Positions 1-8,801 of a stretch of 64,000 nt of DNA are shown piece by piece. Position 1 is the stretch's first letter; each line of letters begins with the position of its first letter. Location: NCBI RefSeq assembly GCF_016863635.1, contig NZ_BOPG01000065.1, positions 94,926 through 158,925 on the forward strand, written 5' to 3'. The stretch comes from Virgisporangium aurantiacum (GTDB lineage: Bacteria; Actinomycetota; Actinomycetes; Mycobacteriales; Micromonosporaceae). Both the position numbers and the translations under genes were made by a program. The notes below the pieces were generated by a model. It saw only the letters and a list, made by a program, of their open reading frames with translations, had not been told where the DNA came from and searched no databases.

Positions 1-689
1 TTCTCGTCGGACCAGGGGCAGGTCTCGACGGCGACGGCGTCCTCCTTGGCGCCTTCGGCGGCCCGGGTCAACGCCTGCGCGTCACAGGACCTGAGATCGG
101 TGCCGACGGTCTGCGGTGTCGCGACGCCGTTCTCGTTGTCGATCAGGGGGACCACCAGTCCCGTGCCGGTCCAGGCGCAGGCGGTGAGGTGCACGGTGTA
201 CCGGTAGTCCTGGATCGCCTGGCGTACCCATTCGCGGGCCTCGCTCGTCAGCTGGAAGTCTTCCCGCTTGAGCTTGTCGGCGAGGGCGGGGTCGGCGCTC
301 GCGCGGAGTGCGGGCGGCCGGACCCGCTGCGGGATCACCAGCTTCGGCCGCGGGTCGACCAGGCTCGCGGCGCCGACCGTCGGGCGGGCGGCCTTCCCGG
401 CGAGATGGTCGGTGTCGACGATGACCTCGCCGCTGATCGTGGCCATCCGGATGCGCACCTTGTAGTTGCTCGACAGGTTCTGGACGAACCCGTCGACGCC
501 CGACCAGGTGCCACGGTCGTGGGCGAACCTGCCGAGGTTCTCGGCGATCACGTCGGTGTTGCGGTTGCTGGTGGCGACCGCGTCGGAGATCTGCTTGGAC
601 GCCAGGCTGAGCGTGAGCCACGCGGTGGCACCGATCGCCGTGACGGCGACCAGCATGACCAGGAGGAACACCCGCAGCCGGAACGACAC
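1..689 (-). CDS. Sensor histidine kinase, N-terminal sensor part (cut by window edge)
   Basis: Open minus-strand frame beginning at a GTG (687-689) whose G is shared with the TAG stop of the response regulator, and running off the window. The visible 229 residues begin with a charged start, a hydrophobic segment at about residues 6-28 (LRVFLLVMLVAVTAIG...), then a soluble region of about 190 residues without a second membrane segment. This is the layout of a sensor kinase with an extracytoplasmic sensing domain; the HAMP, HisKA and ATPase parts would lie beyond the window. The one-base overlap with an OmpR-type regulator makes a two-component operon very likely. The kinase identity rests on this context, since no catalytic motif is in view. 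No ligand can be inferred. Confidence 0.75.
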   Translation of the reverse strand, partial: MSFRLRVFLLVMLVAVTAIGATAWLTLSLASKQISDAVATSNRNTDVIAENLGRFAHDRGTWSGVDGFVQNLSSNYKVRIRMATISGEVIVDTDHLAGKAARPTVGAASLVDPRPKLVIPQRVRPPALRASADPALADKLKREDFQLTSEAREWVRQAIQDYRYTVHLTACAWTGTGLVVPLIDNENGVATPQTVGTDLRSCDAQALTRAAEGAKEDAVAVETCPWSDE

Positions 690-1375
690 TACTGATCAGC
701 CATCCGGTACCCCCGGCCGTAGACGGTCTGCACGTACCGGGGCGCGGCCGGGTCGGCCTCGATTTTCCGGCGCAGGTTGACGACGTGCGCGTCCACGGTA
801 CGCGCGGACACTTCGTAGTCGAACCCGAACGTCCGGTTGATGATCTCACCGCGGGTGTAGACGCGGCCCGGCTCGCTCGCGAGCAGTTCGAGGATCCCGA
901 ACTCCTTGGCCGTGAGGTGGACCTGGACGCCACTCACCCGTACCTCGAACCGGTCGGCGTCGATCTCCAGGTCGCCGACGCGGCGCACCGGCTTGTTGCT
1001 GCCGGCGTTGACCCCGGTGCGGCGCAGCAGCGCGCGGACCCGGGCGGTGAGCTCCCGCGGGCTCACCGGCTTGGTGAGGTAGTCGTCGGCGCCGAGGTCG
1101 AGGCCGAGCAGCATGTCCTCCTCGGTGGTGCGGGCGGTCACCAGCAGGATCGCCACGTTGGACTCCGCGCGCAGGATGCGGCAGACGTCGAGACCGTCGA
1201 CGAGCGGCATCATCACGTCGAGCACGACGAGGTCGGGCCGGCGGGCGCGGCACTGGTCGAGCGCGGCCCGCCCGTTGCCCACCGTGAGGACATCGTGGCC
1301 TTCGCGTTCGAGGTAGAGGCGGATCAGCTCCGCCTGCTTGCGGTCGTCGTCCGCGACCAGGATTCGGGCACCCAT
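689..1375 (-). CDS. OmpR/PhoB-family response regulator
   Basis: 228-residue two-domain regulator. The receiver (about 3-118) has the acidic cluster ADDD at 8-11, phospho-acceptor Asp53 in VVLDVMMP, and the conserved Lys in LTKPVS near 102. The C-terminal winged helix (about 130-226) carries the OmpR signature with VHLTAKEF, VYTRGEI and RTVDAHVVNLRRKI. I use the ATG at 1373-1375 because the receiver fold begins immediately after it; upstream codons in the same frame have no family resemblance. The stop overlaps the start of the sensor kinase, so the two are co-transcribed, regulator first. It is divergent from asnB with about 150 bases between; I see no clear operator there. Target genes are unknown. 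Confidence 0.95.
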   Translation of the reverse strand: MGARILVADDDRKQAELIRLYLEREGHDVLTVGNGRAALDQCRARRPDLVVLDVMMPLVDGLDVCRILRAESNVAILLVTARTTEEDMLLGLDLGADDYLTKPVSPRELTARVRALLRRTGVNAGSNKPVRRVGDLEIDADRFEVRVSGVQVHLTAKEFGILELLASEPGRVYTRGEIINRTFGFDYEVSARTVDAHVVNLRRKIEADPAAPRYVQTVYGRGYRMADQ

Positions 1376-1529
1376 CGCCGCACATTGTGACCCGACGGCG
1401 CACCCTTGGCGGGTCGGATTGTCAGGATCCTGTGAAGAAGCTGTGCGAACCCGTTGGTGATAGATGTGCCATGTTTTCCGGCCCGGTTCTTCATAAGTTC
1501 CGCACAGGTGGTTCCCTACGGTCCGTCGC

Positions 1530-3416
1530 ATGTGCGGATTCATCGTGTTCATCGGCCCTAACGGCGCGGTGGACGTGCGTTTCCCCGAGGCGCTGGAGAC
1601 CCTTCACCACCGTGGCCCCGACGCCACGGGCATGGAGGTCCGTGACGGCGCCGTGCTCGGCTTCAAACGACTCTCGATTATCGAGGTGGTCGACGGACAG
1701 CAACCGGCCCGGTACGGCCGTTGGACGGTCGTGTTCAACGGTGCGATCTACAACTACCGGGAGTTGCGCGACGAACTGCGGATCGTGGCGACCGAACCGA
1801 TCGTCAGCGAGGCCGAGGTGATCGCGGCCGCGTTCGAGCACTGGGGACCGTCGGCGCTGCACCGCCTGCGGGGCATGTTCGCACTGGTGGCATGGGACGA
1901 CGAGACGGGCACCGGGTACGCCGCCCGCGATCCGTTCGGCATCAAGCCGCTGTACCACCTGCGCACGCCCGACGGGCTGTACCTGGCGAGCGAGAAGAAG
2001 GCATTGCTGCCGTTCGCCGGACCGGTTGCCGGCCGGATCGACCACGACGCGCTGTCGCACTACATGAGCATGCAGTACGTGCCCGAGCCGGCCACGCTCA
2101 CGCCGACCGTGCGGCGCCTGCCGGCAGGGCACGTGTTGACGGTGCGCACCGTCGATCCGACGCCGGTCGTCGAGGCCTATTTCCGGCCGACGTTCCGGCC
2201 GGTCCCGATCGGCGAGCGCGCCGCGGTCTCCGTCATCCGGGACGCGCTGCGCGACTCCGTGCACCGGCACCTGCTCGCCGAGGTCCCGGTGGGCGCGTTC
2301 CTGTCCAGCGGCGTCGACTCCACGGCGGTGGTGGCCCTGGCCCGCGAGGTGAACCCGGACATCCGGGCATACACCGTCGGTTTCAGCGGCGGCTCGTACT
2401 CCGAGGTCGACGTCGCGCAGCGGACCGCCGACGAACTCGGCGTGCGGCTGACGGCCACGTTCGTCACGCCGTACGACGTCATCGAGGCACTGCCCCGCAT
2501 CGTGTGGCACCTCGACGACCCGGTGGCCGACCCTGCGCTCGTCCCCTTGTATTTCCTCGCTCAACGCGCGGCCCGCGACGTGACCGTGGTGGTCTCCGGC
2601 GAGGGCGCCGACGAACTGTTCGGCGGCTACGAGATCTACCGCGAGCCGTCGGCGCTGGCGGCCGTCGCCGGGCTGCCGGCGCCGGTGAAGCGCGGGCTGC
2701 GCAAGCTGTCGACGGTGCTGCCGGAGGGCATGCGGGGACGCAGCTTCCTCGACCGCGCCACCACGCCCATCGAGGAACGGTACTGGGGCAACGCGCGCAT
2801 CTTCAGCCCGGAGCAGAAGGCCGATCTGCTGCAGGGGCACGTGGTTCCGCTCACCGACGTCACCGGCCCGGTGTACGAGCGGGCGGCCGGCCTCGATCCG
2901 GTGTCGGCGATGCAGTACGTCGACCTGAACACGTGGCTGCCCGGTGACATCCTCACCAAGGCCGACCGGATGACGATGGCCCACTCGCTGGAACTGCGCG
3001 TGCCGTTCCTCGACCGGGTCGTCTACGCCGCCGCGGCGGGCCTGCCGGCGCACCTGAAGCTGGGCCGCACCACCAAGTACGCGTTGCGCGAGGCGGTGCG
3101 CGGCATCGTGCCAGCGTCCATTGTGGACCGTCCGAAGCTCGGCTTCCCGACGCCCACCCGGATCTGGTTGCGCGGCATGGTGGGCGAGTGGGCCGGCGAC
3201 GTGTTCGCCGCCTCGGGCGCGGGTGACCTGATCGACCTCGCCTACGTCCAGCGGCTGCTGGCGGCGCACCGGGCCGGCAGGGCCGACCACTCGCGCAAGA
3301 TCTGGACCGTGCTGATGTTCTGCCTGTGGCACACCCAGGCCACCGCGCCCGCGCCCGCCGTACCCACCTTCACCCGCCCCCTGGCCGACACGTTGGTCAT
3401 GGCCGCGATCCACTGA
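1530..3416 (+). CDS. asnB: Asparagine synthetase (glutamine-hydrolysing)
   Basis: 628 residues, normal for AsnB. Cys2 directly after the initiator Met is the N-terminal nucleophile of the class II glutaminase domain (1 to about 200; RGPD and the NGAIYNY motif are visible). The synthetase domain (about 225-600) has the PP-loop SSGVDSTAVVAL near residue 260, binding ATP, and SGEGADELFGGY further on. It makes asparagine from aspartate, glutamine and ATP in the cytoplasm. The ATG at 1530 is fixed by the need for Cys at position 2; no good ribosome site precedes it. It is monocistronic here: divergent from the two-component operon and followed by two hairpins. AsnB-like enzymes also amidate peptides or cell-wall stems in actinomycetes, so the acceptor is not certain. 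Confidence 0.93.
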   Translation: MCGFIVFIGPNGAVDVRFPEALETLHHRGPDATGMEVRDGAVLGFKRLSIIEVVDGQQPARYGRWTVVFNGAIYNYRELRDELRIVATEPIVSEAEVIAAAFEHWGPSALHRLRGMFALVAWDDETGTGYAARDPFGIKPLYHLRTPDGLYLASEKKALLPFAGPVAGRIDHDALSHYMSMQYVPEPATLTPTVRRLPAGHVLTVRTVDPTPVVEAYFRPTFRPVPIGERAAVSVIRDALRDSVHRHLLAEVPVGAFLSSGVDSTAVVALAREVNPDIRAYTVGFSGGSYSEVDVAQRTADELGVRLTATFVTPYDVIEALPRIVWHLDDPVADPALVPLYFLAQRAARDVTVVVSGEGADELFGGYEIYREPSALAAVAGLPAPVKRGLRKLSTVLPEGMRGRSFLDRATTPIEERYWGNARIFSPEQKADLLQGHVVPLTDVTGPVYERAAGLDPVSAMQYVDLNTWLPGDILTKADRMTMAHSLELRVPFLDRVVYAAAAGLPAHLKLGRTTKYALREAVRGIVPASIVDRPKLGFPTPTRIWLRGMVGEWAGDVFAASGAGDLIDLAYVQRLLAAHRAGRADHSRKIWTVLMFCLWHTQATAPAPAVPTFTRPLADTLVMAAIH

Positions 3417-3427
3417 TCCCTTTCGCG

Positions 3428-3475
3428 GATCTTGGACTCCTGACGGTGCCATAGGCCCGCCCGGAGTCCAAGATC
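3428..3475. repeat. Intergenic hairpin with GATCTTG/CAAGATC ends (copy 1)
   Basis: Perfect 13-base inverted repeat: GATCTTGGACTCC (3428-3440) and its complement (3463-3475) around a 22-base loop, 11 bases after the asnB stop. Its outer ends match those of the longer hairpin at 15828-15897. It may act as a terminator, but lacks a T run; the shared ends suggest a dispersed element family. Confidence 0.7.
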
Positions 3476-3486
3476 GCGCAGTGCCG

Positions 3487-3516
3487 ATGGCCGCCCACCC
3501 CATGGTGGGCGGCCAT
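3487..3516 (+). terminator. Stem-loop terminator after asnB
   Basis: Perfect 13-base-pair GC-rich stem (ATGGCCGCCCACC at 3487-3499 and its complement at 3504-3516) with a four-base loop, followed by a weak T-containing stretch. It sits between asnB and the ROK regulator leader, as expected for an intrinsic terminator of the actinomycete kind that often lacks a long T tract. Confidence 0.65.
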
Positions 3517-3565
3517 TCGTGTTTGACTGTCACTCCCCGTCGGGAGTCCGCCACGGGGTGGGGGG

Positions 3566-3587
3566 CTTTTGTTGGGGTGAACAAAAG
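3566..3587. promoter_or_regulatory. Probable ROK repressor operator
   Basis: CTTTTGTT (3566-3573), six bases GGGGTG, AACAAAAG (3580-3587): perfect eight-base arms in a locally AT-rich patch upstream of the ROK gene. ROK/NagC/XylR-family repressors typically bind AT-rich palindromes of this TTTGTT...AACAAA type. It would place the whole sugar operon under the first gene's control. A 163-base leader follows before the start codon, with no other motif that I can defend. Confidence 0.55.
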
Positions 3588-3750
3588 TTGGAAACGATTC
3601 GGTGGAAGCTCTTTACGCCGCTCACCCAAGCGCCTACAGTTCGGACGCAACGAGCGCGTTACATGCATCACACACCTGCGCAACTGCTCGAACCCCTGCC
3701 TGAACCCTCATTCGAACCCGTCGAGGCGGTGCACCCCATGCGTGGCCCCC

Positions 3751-4932
3751 ATGAGTGACACCGAGGGACCGACCCGAACCCGGCTGCTGCGTCTCCTGCG
3801 CGATCAGGGCGCCCTGTCCCGGGCGGAGTTGGCCGATCGGTTGCAGGTGCCGCGTCCGCGGCTGCTCACCGATCTTGACGGGCTGCTCGCCACCGATCTC
3901 ATCCAGGAGGCCGGTCCGGCCGCCAGCCGTGGCGGGCGCCGGTCGACGCTCGTGGAACTGAACCCCTCGCTGCGGTTCGCCGCCGTCGACCTCGGCGCGT
4001 CGTCGATCGACGTCGAGATCACCGACGGCCGGCTGGAACCGGTGGCGGCCGCCACGATGGTCTCCGACATCCGCAACGGCCCGAAGGAGATTCTCCATTC
4101 GGTCAACGAGATGCTCGCGAAGTTCCACACCGACGGCGCGTACGAGCGGCTCTCCGCGGTGGGCATCGGCGTACCCGGTCCGGTGAGTTTCCGTGACGGC
4201 GTACCGGTGTCACCGCCGATCATGCCCGGCTGGGACCGCTACCCGGTGCGTGACCTCATCGCCCGCGAGCACGGCTGCCCGGTGGTGGTCGACAACGACG
4301 TGAACATCATGAGCATCGGAGAGCGGTACGGCGGGGTGGCCGACTCGGTCGACAACCTGCTGTTCGTCAAGATCGGTACCGGCATCGGTTGCGGCATCTA
4401 CCTCAACGGCGAGGTGTACCGCGGCACCGACGGCTCGGCCGGCGACATCGGGCACATCCAGGTCGACAGCCACGGGCCGGTGTGCTCGTGCGGCAACGTC
4501 GGGTGCCTGGAGGCGTTGTTCGGTGGCGCGGCGCTCGCCCGCGACGCGCTGGCGGCGGCCAAGGCGGGCACCTCGCCGGCGCTCGCCGAGCGGTTGGCGG
4601 CCAACCGCACCGTCACCGCGAAGGACGTCGCCGACGGCGCCGCCGAGGGCGACGTCACCTGCATCCGGCTCATCCGCGACGGTGGCCGACGCGTCGGCGG
4701 CGTGCTGGCCGGCCTGGTCAGCTTCATCAACCCGTCGATGATCGTGATCGGTGGCGGGCTGGCCGGGCTCGGGCACATCCTGCTCGCCGAGATCCGCAGC
4801 GTCGTCTACCGGCGGTCGTTGCCGTTGGCGACCGGCAACCTGCCGGTCGTCCTGTCGGAACTGGGTTCCCGCGCCGGCGTCGTCGGTGCGGCGTTACTCG
4901 CCAGCGAGATTGCGTACGGGCAGCCGTCATGA
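3751..4932 (+). CDS. ROK-family transcriptional repressor
   Basis: 393 residues. An N-terminal winged helix (about 5-65; RLLRLLRDQGALSRAELADR) precedes a ROK sugar-kinase-like domain with a DNDVN segment and the zinc-binding cluster CSCGNVGCLEALFGG (about 250-264) that marks ROK proteins. ROK regulators sense a sugar or sugar phosphate and repress uptake and catabolic genes. I chose the ATG at 3751 because the frame upstream is a leader with poor coding character. The stop overlaps the ABC ATPase start (ATGA), so it heads the operon. A TTTGTT-N6-AACAAA palindrome 164 bases upstream is the likely operator. The ligand is presumably the imported sugar or an early catabolite. Confidence 0.92.
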   Translation: MSDTEGPTRTRLLRLLRDQGALSRAELADRLQVPRPRLLTDLDGLLATDLIQEAGPAASRGGRRSTLVELNPSLRFAAVDLGASSIDVEITDGRLEPVAAATMVSDIRNGPKEILHSVNEMLAKFHTDGAYERLSAVGIGVPGPVSFRDGVPVSPPIMPGWDRYPVRDLIAREHGCPVVVDNDVNIMSIGERYGGVADSVDNLLFVKIGTGIGCGIYLNGEVYRGTDGSAGDIGHIQVDSHGPVCSCGNVGCLEALFGGAALARDALAAAKAGTSPALAERLAANRTVTAKDVADGAAEGDVTCIRLIRDGGRRVGGVLAGLVSFINPSMIVIGGGLAGLGHILLAEIRSVVYRRSLPLATGNLPVVLSELGSRAGVVGAALLASEIAYGQPS

Positions 4933-6488
4933 CAGATCTGACCAAGAAGTCACCCGAGCGCGAAACGGTTCTCACGCTCACCGACGTCGTGAAGACGTTC
5001 CCCGGTGTGCGCGCCCTCGACGGCGTCCAGCTGGAGGTGCGCGCGGGCGAGGTGCACTGCCTGCTCGGCCAGAACGGCGCCGGCAAGTCCACGCTCATCA
5101 AGGTGCTCTCCGGCGCGCACCGGCCCGACAGCGGCGAGGTGGTGTGGCTCGGCCAGCCGGTCGCGTTCGCCAACCCGCAGGCCGCGATGAAGGCCGGTAT
5201 CGCGACCATCTACCAGGAACTCGACCTCGTCGACGGGTTGAGCGTCGCCGACAACATCTTCCTCGCGCACGAGCCGCGCACCGCGGGGTTCGTCAAGCGC
5301 GGTCAGGTGCGGCGCGACGCCGGCGAGATCCTCGCCAAGCTCGGCCACCCCGAGATCCCGGTGCGCCGGGAGGTCGGCAAGCTTCCGGCCGCCGCCAAGC
5401 AGATCGTGTCGATGGGACGCGCGTTGTCGCGCGAGGCGCGACTCATGATCATGGACGAGCCGAGCGCCGTGCTCGCCCACGACGAGGTGGCCAACCTGTT
5501 CCGGGTGATCCGGGGCCTCACCGAACAGGGCATCGCGGTCATCTACATCTCGCACCGGCTCGACGAGATCCGCGAGATCGGCGACCGGGTGACCGTCCTC
5601 AAGGACGGCCGCACCACGGCCGCGAACCTCGACGCGAAGACCACGCCCACGACGGAACTCGTGAGCCGGATGACCGGCCGGAACATCGAGTACGTGTTCC
5701 CGCCGCGGCCCGAGGAGGTGCCGCCGACACCCGACGGTGCCCCGCTGCTGGTGGTGGAGGGGCTCACCCGGCACGGCGAGTTCGCCGACGTCGACCTCAC
5801 CGTCCACAGTGGAGAGATCGTCGGGATCACCGGCCTGGTCGGGTCCGGGCGCTCGGAGCTGATGGAGACCATCTTCGGCGCGCGCCGCCCGCACGGCGGG
5901 CGGGTCACCGTCAACGGCAAGGGTTTGCGGGCCGGCAGCGTGACGGCCGCCGTGAAGGCCGGCCTCGGCATGGCGCCGGAGGAACGCAAGAGCCAGGCGC
6001 TCGTGCTCGGCGAATCGGTGTACCGCAACATGACGCTGGCGAACTTCGCCGGCTACGCGAGGGCCGGATTCACCGACGCCGCCAAGGAGCGGCAGGCCGC
6101 CGACGAGGTCGCCGAGCGGCTCGAACTGCGCCCGCGCGACGTGCGCCGGGTGGTGCGGACGCTCAGCGGCGGAAACCAGCAGAAGGTGGTGGTGGGTCGC
6201 TGGCTGCTCGGCGGCACGCGGCTGCTGCTGCTCGACGAGCCCACCCGCGGCGTCGACGTCGGCGCCCGGGCCGAGCTCTACCAGGTGATCCGCAAGCTGG
6301 CCGACTCCGGGGTCGGCGTGCTCATGGTCTCCAGCGAGGTGCCCGAGGTGCTCGGCCTCGCCGACCGCGTGGTCGTCATGCGCGAGGGCCGCATCGTGCG
6401 GCAGGCGCCGGCGGCCGACATCGACGAAGAAACCGTTCTCGACCTCGTGATGGCGGGGTCGCTGCTGGAAGGAAGTCCGGCGGTATGA
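4929..6488 (+). CDS. Ribose/xylose-type sugar ABC importer, double ATPase subunit
   Basis: 519 residues with two fused ABC domains, the RbsA/XylG/MglA layout. The first half has Walker A GQNGAGKST (about 47-55), a degenerate signature LPAAAKQ and MDEPSAVL. The second half (from about 275) has a degenerate P-loop GLVGSGRSE, signature LSGGNQQK near 412 and Walker B LLLLDEPTRG near 434. An asymmetric second P-loop is normal for this family. It energises sugar uptake with the permease and lipoprotein encoded next. Start ATG overlaps the ROK stop by four bases, implying translational coupling. The substrate cannot be read from the sequence; neighbours point to an oxidised or rare sugar rather than ribose, as no sugar kinase follows. 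Confidence 0.93.
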   Translation: MTDLTKKSPERETVLTLTDVVKTFPGVRALDGVQLEVRAGEVHCLLGQNGAGKSTLIKVLSGAHRPDSGEVVWLGQPVAFANPQAAMKAGIATIYQELDLVDGLSVADNIFLAHEPRTAGFVKRGQVRRDAGEILAKLGHPEIPVRREVGKLPAAAKQIVSMGRALSREARLMIMDEPSAVLAHDEVANLFRVIRGLTEQGIAVIYISHRLDEIREIGDRVTVLKDGRTTAANLDAKTTPTTELVSRMTGRNIEYVFPPRPEEVPPTPDGAPLLVVEGLTRHGEFADVDLTVHSGEIVGITGLVGSGRSELMETIFGARRPHGGRVTVNGKGLRAGSVTAAVKAGLGMAPEERKSQALVLGESVYRNMTLANFAGYARAGFTDAAKERQAADEVAERLELRPRDVRRVVRTLSGGNQQKVVVGRWLLGGTRLLLLDEPTRGVDVGARAELYQVIRKLADSGVGVLMVSSEVPEVLGLADRVVVMREGRIVRQAPAADIDEETVLDLVMAGSLLEGSPAV

Positions 6489-6565
6489 GCGAGCACTCGT
6501 GCGAGCGAATCATTAACTCAGCCGCCGGTCATTCCGCGGCGCAGCGAAGCGGAGCCGTGGCATGA
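6485..6565 (+). CDS. 26-codon coupling ORF between ATPase and permease
   Basis: A tiny ORF fills the gap between the ABC ATPase and permease: its ATG overlaps the ATPase stop (ATGA at 6485-6488) and its TGA overlaps the permease start (ATGA at 6562-6565). The peptide is 26 residues, with no membrane segment or known motif. The DNA contains GC-rich dyads (GAGCGAGCACTCGTGCGAGC near 6487; GCGGCGCAGCG and GCGGAGCCG later). It may be an inserted repeat tolerated because it keeps ribosomes moving from one cistron to the next, rather than a functional peptide. Translation itself is plausible, function is unknown. Confidence 0.4.
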   Translation: MSEHSCERIINSAAGHSAAQRSGAVA

Positions 6566-7623
6566 CCGATCTGAAGCCGGCTACGGCGCCGGAACAGCCG
6601 ACCGCCGCCGCCGAATTGTCGAAGAGACAGGGCTGGTGGTCCAGCGACGCGAGCGAGTCGGTACGCCGCAACCTCGGCCTCGTCGGGGTTCTCGTGGCGA
6701 TCTGGATCGTCGGCGCCATCACGGTTCCGCGCATCTTCCTCCACGCCGAACAGCTCTGGAACAACGAGCTGATCATTTTCCAGCAGTCGGCGGCGATCGG
6801 CGTCATCGCGATCGGCATGACGTTCGTCATCATCGGCGGCGGCATCGACCTGTCGGTCGGCGCGCTGGTCGCGTTGACGAGCGTGTGGTGCACCACCCAG
6901 GCGACACAGGAGTTCGGCCCCACCGGCATGGTGTTCACGGCGTTGCTCGTGGGCACGGTCGCCGGTCTGGTCAACGGGTTCCTCATCGCGTACGGGCGGG
7001 TGGTGGCGTTCATCGCCACGCTCGCGATGCTCGTGTCGGCCCGCGGTCTCGCGCAGCTCATCTCCGGCAAGCGGACGCAGCGGGTCAACATCGAGAACGT
7101 CGCGATCACCAACATCGCCGAGAAGGACTTCCTCGGCATCCCGTACCTGGTGTGGATGTTGCTGGTCGTCGGCGTGATCGGCTGGATCCTGTTGAACCGC
7201 ACCACGTTCGGCCGCCGCACGTTCGCGGTCGGCGGCAACCCGGAGGCGGCCCGCCTGGCCGGCATCAACCTGCGGCTGCACACCATGCTGCTGTACGGGT
7301 TGTCGGGGCTGTGCTGCGGCATCGCCGCCATCATGGTGGTGGCGCAGGCCACCGCCGGCGCACCCGACCACGGCGACCTCTACGAACTCGACGCCATCGC
7401 GGCGTGCATCATCGGCGGCACCGCGCTGGCCGGCGGTCGCGGCTCGATCGTGGGCGCCATCCTCGGCGTCCTCGTCTTCAAGGGCATCACGAATCTGTTC
7501 ATCGTCAACAACCTCGAGCAGGAGTACCAGCTCATCGTGAAGGGCGCCATCATCATCGGCGCCGTTCTCCTGCAGCAGGTCAACTTCAGCTCACTTCCGC
7601 AACTCCGAAAATCGCCAACGTAA
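6562..7623 (+). CDS. Ribose-type sugar ABC transporter permease
   Basis: 353-residue integral membrane protein of the BPD_transp_2 (RbsC/XylH) family. A roughly 40-residue hydrophilic N-terminus is followed by about eight to ten hydrophobic segments. Visible family features include GMTFVIIGGGIDLSVGAL and, near the C-terminus, AACIIGGTALAGGRGS, the ATPase-contact region. It forms the membrane channel, probably as a homodimer, with the double ATPase and the lipoprotein. The ATG lies in the ATGA overlap with the preceding mini-ORF. Alternative Met starts further in would cut into the cytoplasmic N-terminus, so 6562 is preferred. Confidence 0.92.
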   Translation: MTDLKPATAPEQPTAAAELSKRQGWWSSDASESVRRNLGLVGVLVAIWIVGAITVPRIFLHAEQLWNNELIIFQQSAAIGVIAIGMTFVIIGGGIDLSVGALVALTSVWCTTQATQEFGPTGMVFTALLVGTVAGLVNGFLIAYGRVVAFIATLAMLVSARGLAQLISGKRTQRVNIENVAITNIAEKDFLGIPYLVWMLLVVGVIGWILLNRTTFGRRTFAVGGNPEAARLAGINLRLHTMLLYGLSGLCCGIAAIMVVAQATAGAPDHGDLYELDAIAACIIGGTALAGGRGSIVGAILGVLVFKGITNLFIVNNLEQEYQLIVKGAIIIGAVLLQQVNFSSLPQLRKSPT

Positions 7624-7705
7624 CAACCCCATCCGAATGGGTCGGTAACGCCGGCCAGGCACCTCACACCCATCCACCGTCCACATTCGACTCACGGAGG
7701 TCGAA

Positions 7706-8755
7706 ATGAGTAACTTCTCCCGTCGGCGTATGCTGCTCGGCGGCTCCGCGGTAGGCGCGGGCCTGCTGCTGAGCGCGTGCACGTCCAACGACACCGGCGA
7801 CGACGACAAGCAGGCCGAAGACCAGACCAAGGTGGCCGCCGGCAAGAACGCCGAGCCCGGCAAGAAGGTGACGATCGGCTTCTCCGCGCCGGCGGCCGAC
7901 CATGGCTGGATCGCGGCGATCACCAACAACGCGAAGGCACAGGCCGGCAAGTACTCCGACGTCACGTTCAACGCGGTGGCGGCCGGCAAGGACGTGCCGG
8001 AGCAGCGGGCCGCGCTGGAGACGCTGATCCAGCAGAAGCCCGACATCATCGTCCTGCTGCCGCACGACGGCGCGCAGATGACGGCCACCGGCCGCAAGGC
8101 GATGGACGCCGGCATCCCGGTCATCAACCTCGACCGCGAGTTCTCCGACCCGCTGGCCTACCGCACGCTGGTCAAGGGCGACAACTACGGCATGGGCGTC
8201 GCGGCCGGCAAGCTGATCGGCACGCGGCTCAAGGGCAACCCGAACGCCGTGATCGCCGAGATCGCCGGCATGGACGAGCTTCCGCTGACCCAGGACCGGT
8301 CGAAGGGCTTCCGGGACGCGCTGGCGGTCTTCGGGCTGAAGGTCGGCCCGCGCCAGGCGGCCCGCTTCACCGTCCAGAGTGGACAGGAGGTCACCGCGAA
8401 CCTCCTGCAGGCCGCGCCGAAGATCGACGCGCTGTGGAACCACGACGACGACCAGGGCGTCGGCGTGCTGGCGGCCATCAAGCAGGCCAACCGCAGCGAG
8501 TTCTACATGGTCGGCGGCGCCGGGTCGCTCGACGCCATGGAGATCATCAAGGCCGACAACCAGCCGTTGAAGGCCACGGTGACCTACAGCCCGACGATGG
8601 CGTCGTCGGCCATCGCGCTCGCCCGCCTGGTGGCACAGGGCAAGGGCATGGAGGACCTGGTGGAGCTCCAGGTTCCGAAGCTGGTGATTCTCCAATCGGA
8701 AACGATCACCAAGGAGAATGTCGACCAGTACATGCCGCTCGGCTTCCGCTCCTGA
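7706..8755 (+). CDS. Sugar-binding lipoprotein of the ABC importer
   Basis: 349 residues. The N-terminus has RRR followed by a hydrophobic stretch and a lipobox LLSAC with Cys25, so it is exported and lipid-anchored. The mature part is a Peripla_BP_4 (ribose-binding-like) fold: KVTIGFSAPAADHGW opens lobe one, and PDIIVLLPHDG and PVINLDREF are typical sugar-contact strands. It captures the substrate outside the membrane and delivers it to the permease. An 82-base gap precedes it, with the purine-rich site CACGGAGGTCG just before ATG. GTCCAGAGTGGAC at 8372-8384 is a copy of the dispersed palindrome. High expression relative to the other subunits would be normal. Confidence 0.92.
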   Translation: MSNFSRRRMLLGGSAVGAGLLLSACTSNDTGDDDKQAEDQTKVAAGKNAEPGKKVTIGFSAPAADHGWIAAITNNAKAQAGKYSDVTFNAVAAGKDVPEQRAALETLIQQKPDIIVLLPHDGAQMTATGRKAMDAGIPVINLDREFSDPLAYRTLVKGDNYGMGVAAGKLIGTRLKGNPNAVIAEIAGMDELPLTQDRSKGFRDALAVFGLKVGPRQAARFTVQSGQEVTANLLQAAPKIDALWNHDDDQGVGVLAAIKQANRSEFYMVGGAGSLDAMEIIKADNQPLKATVTYSPTMASSAIALARLVAQGKGMEDLVELQVPKLVILQSETITKENVDQYMPLGFRS

Positions 8756-8801
8756 CCAGGGACCGGCAGTCGCAGGCGCGGAGAACGTAAGGAGACGGCC
8801 G

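Noticed and set aside
1491..3683. 730-codon minus-strand open frame opposite asnB
   Set aside because: It is a shadow of high-GC coding DNA: the protein is His/Arg/Gly-rich with no fold or motif, while the plus strand has an intact asparagine synthetase.
3481..3750. N-terminal extension of the ROK regulator
   Set aside because: The frame is open from 3481 but covers a terminator, the candidate operator and a leader with poor codon use; the HTH starts only after the ATG at 3751.
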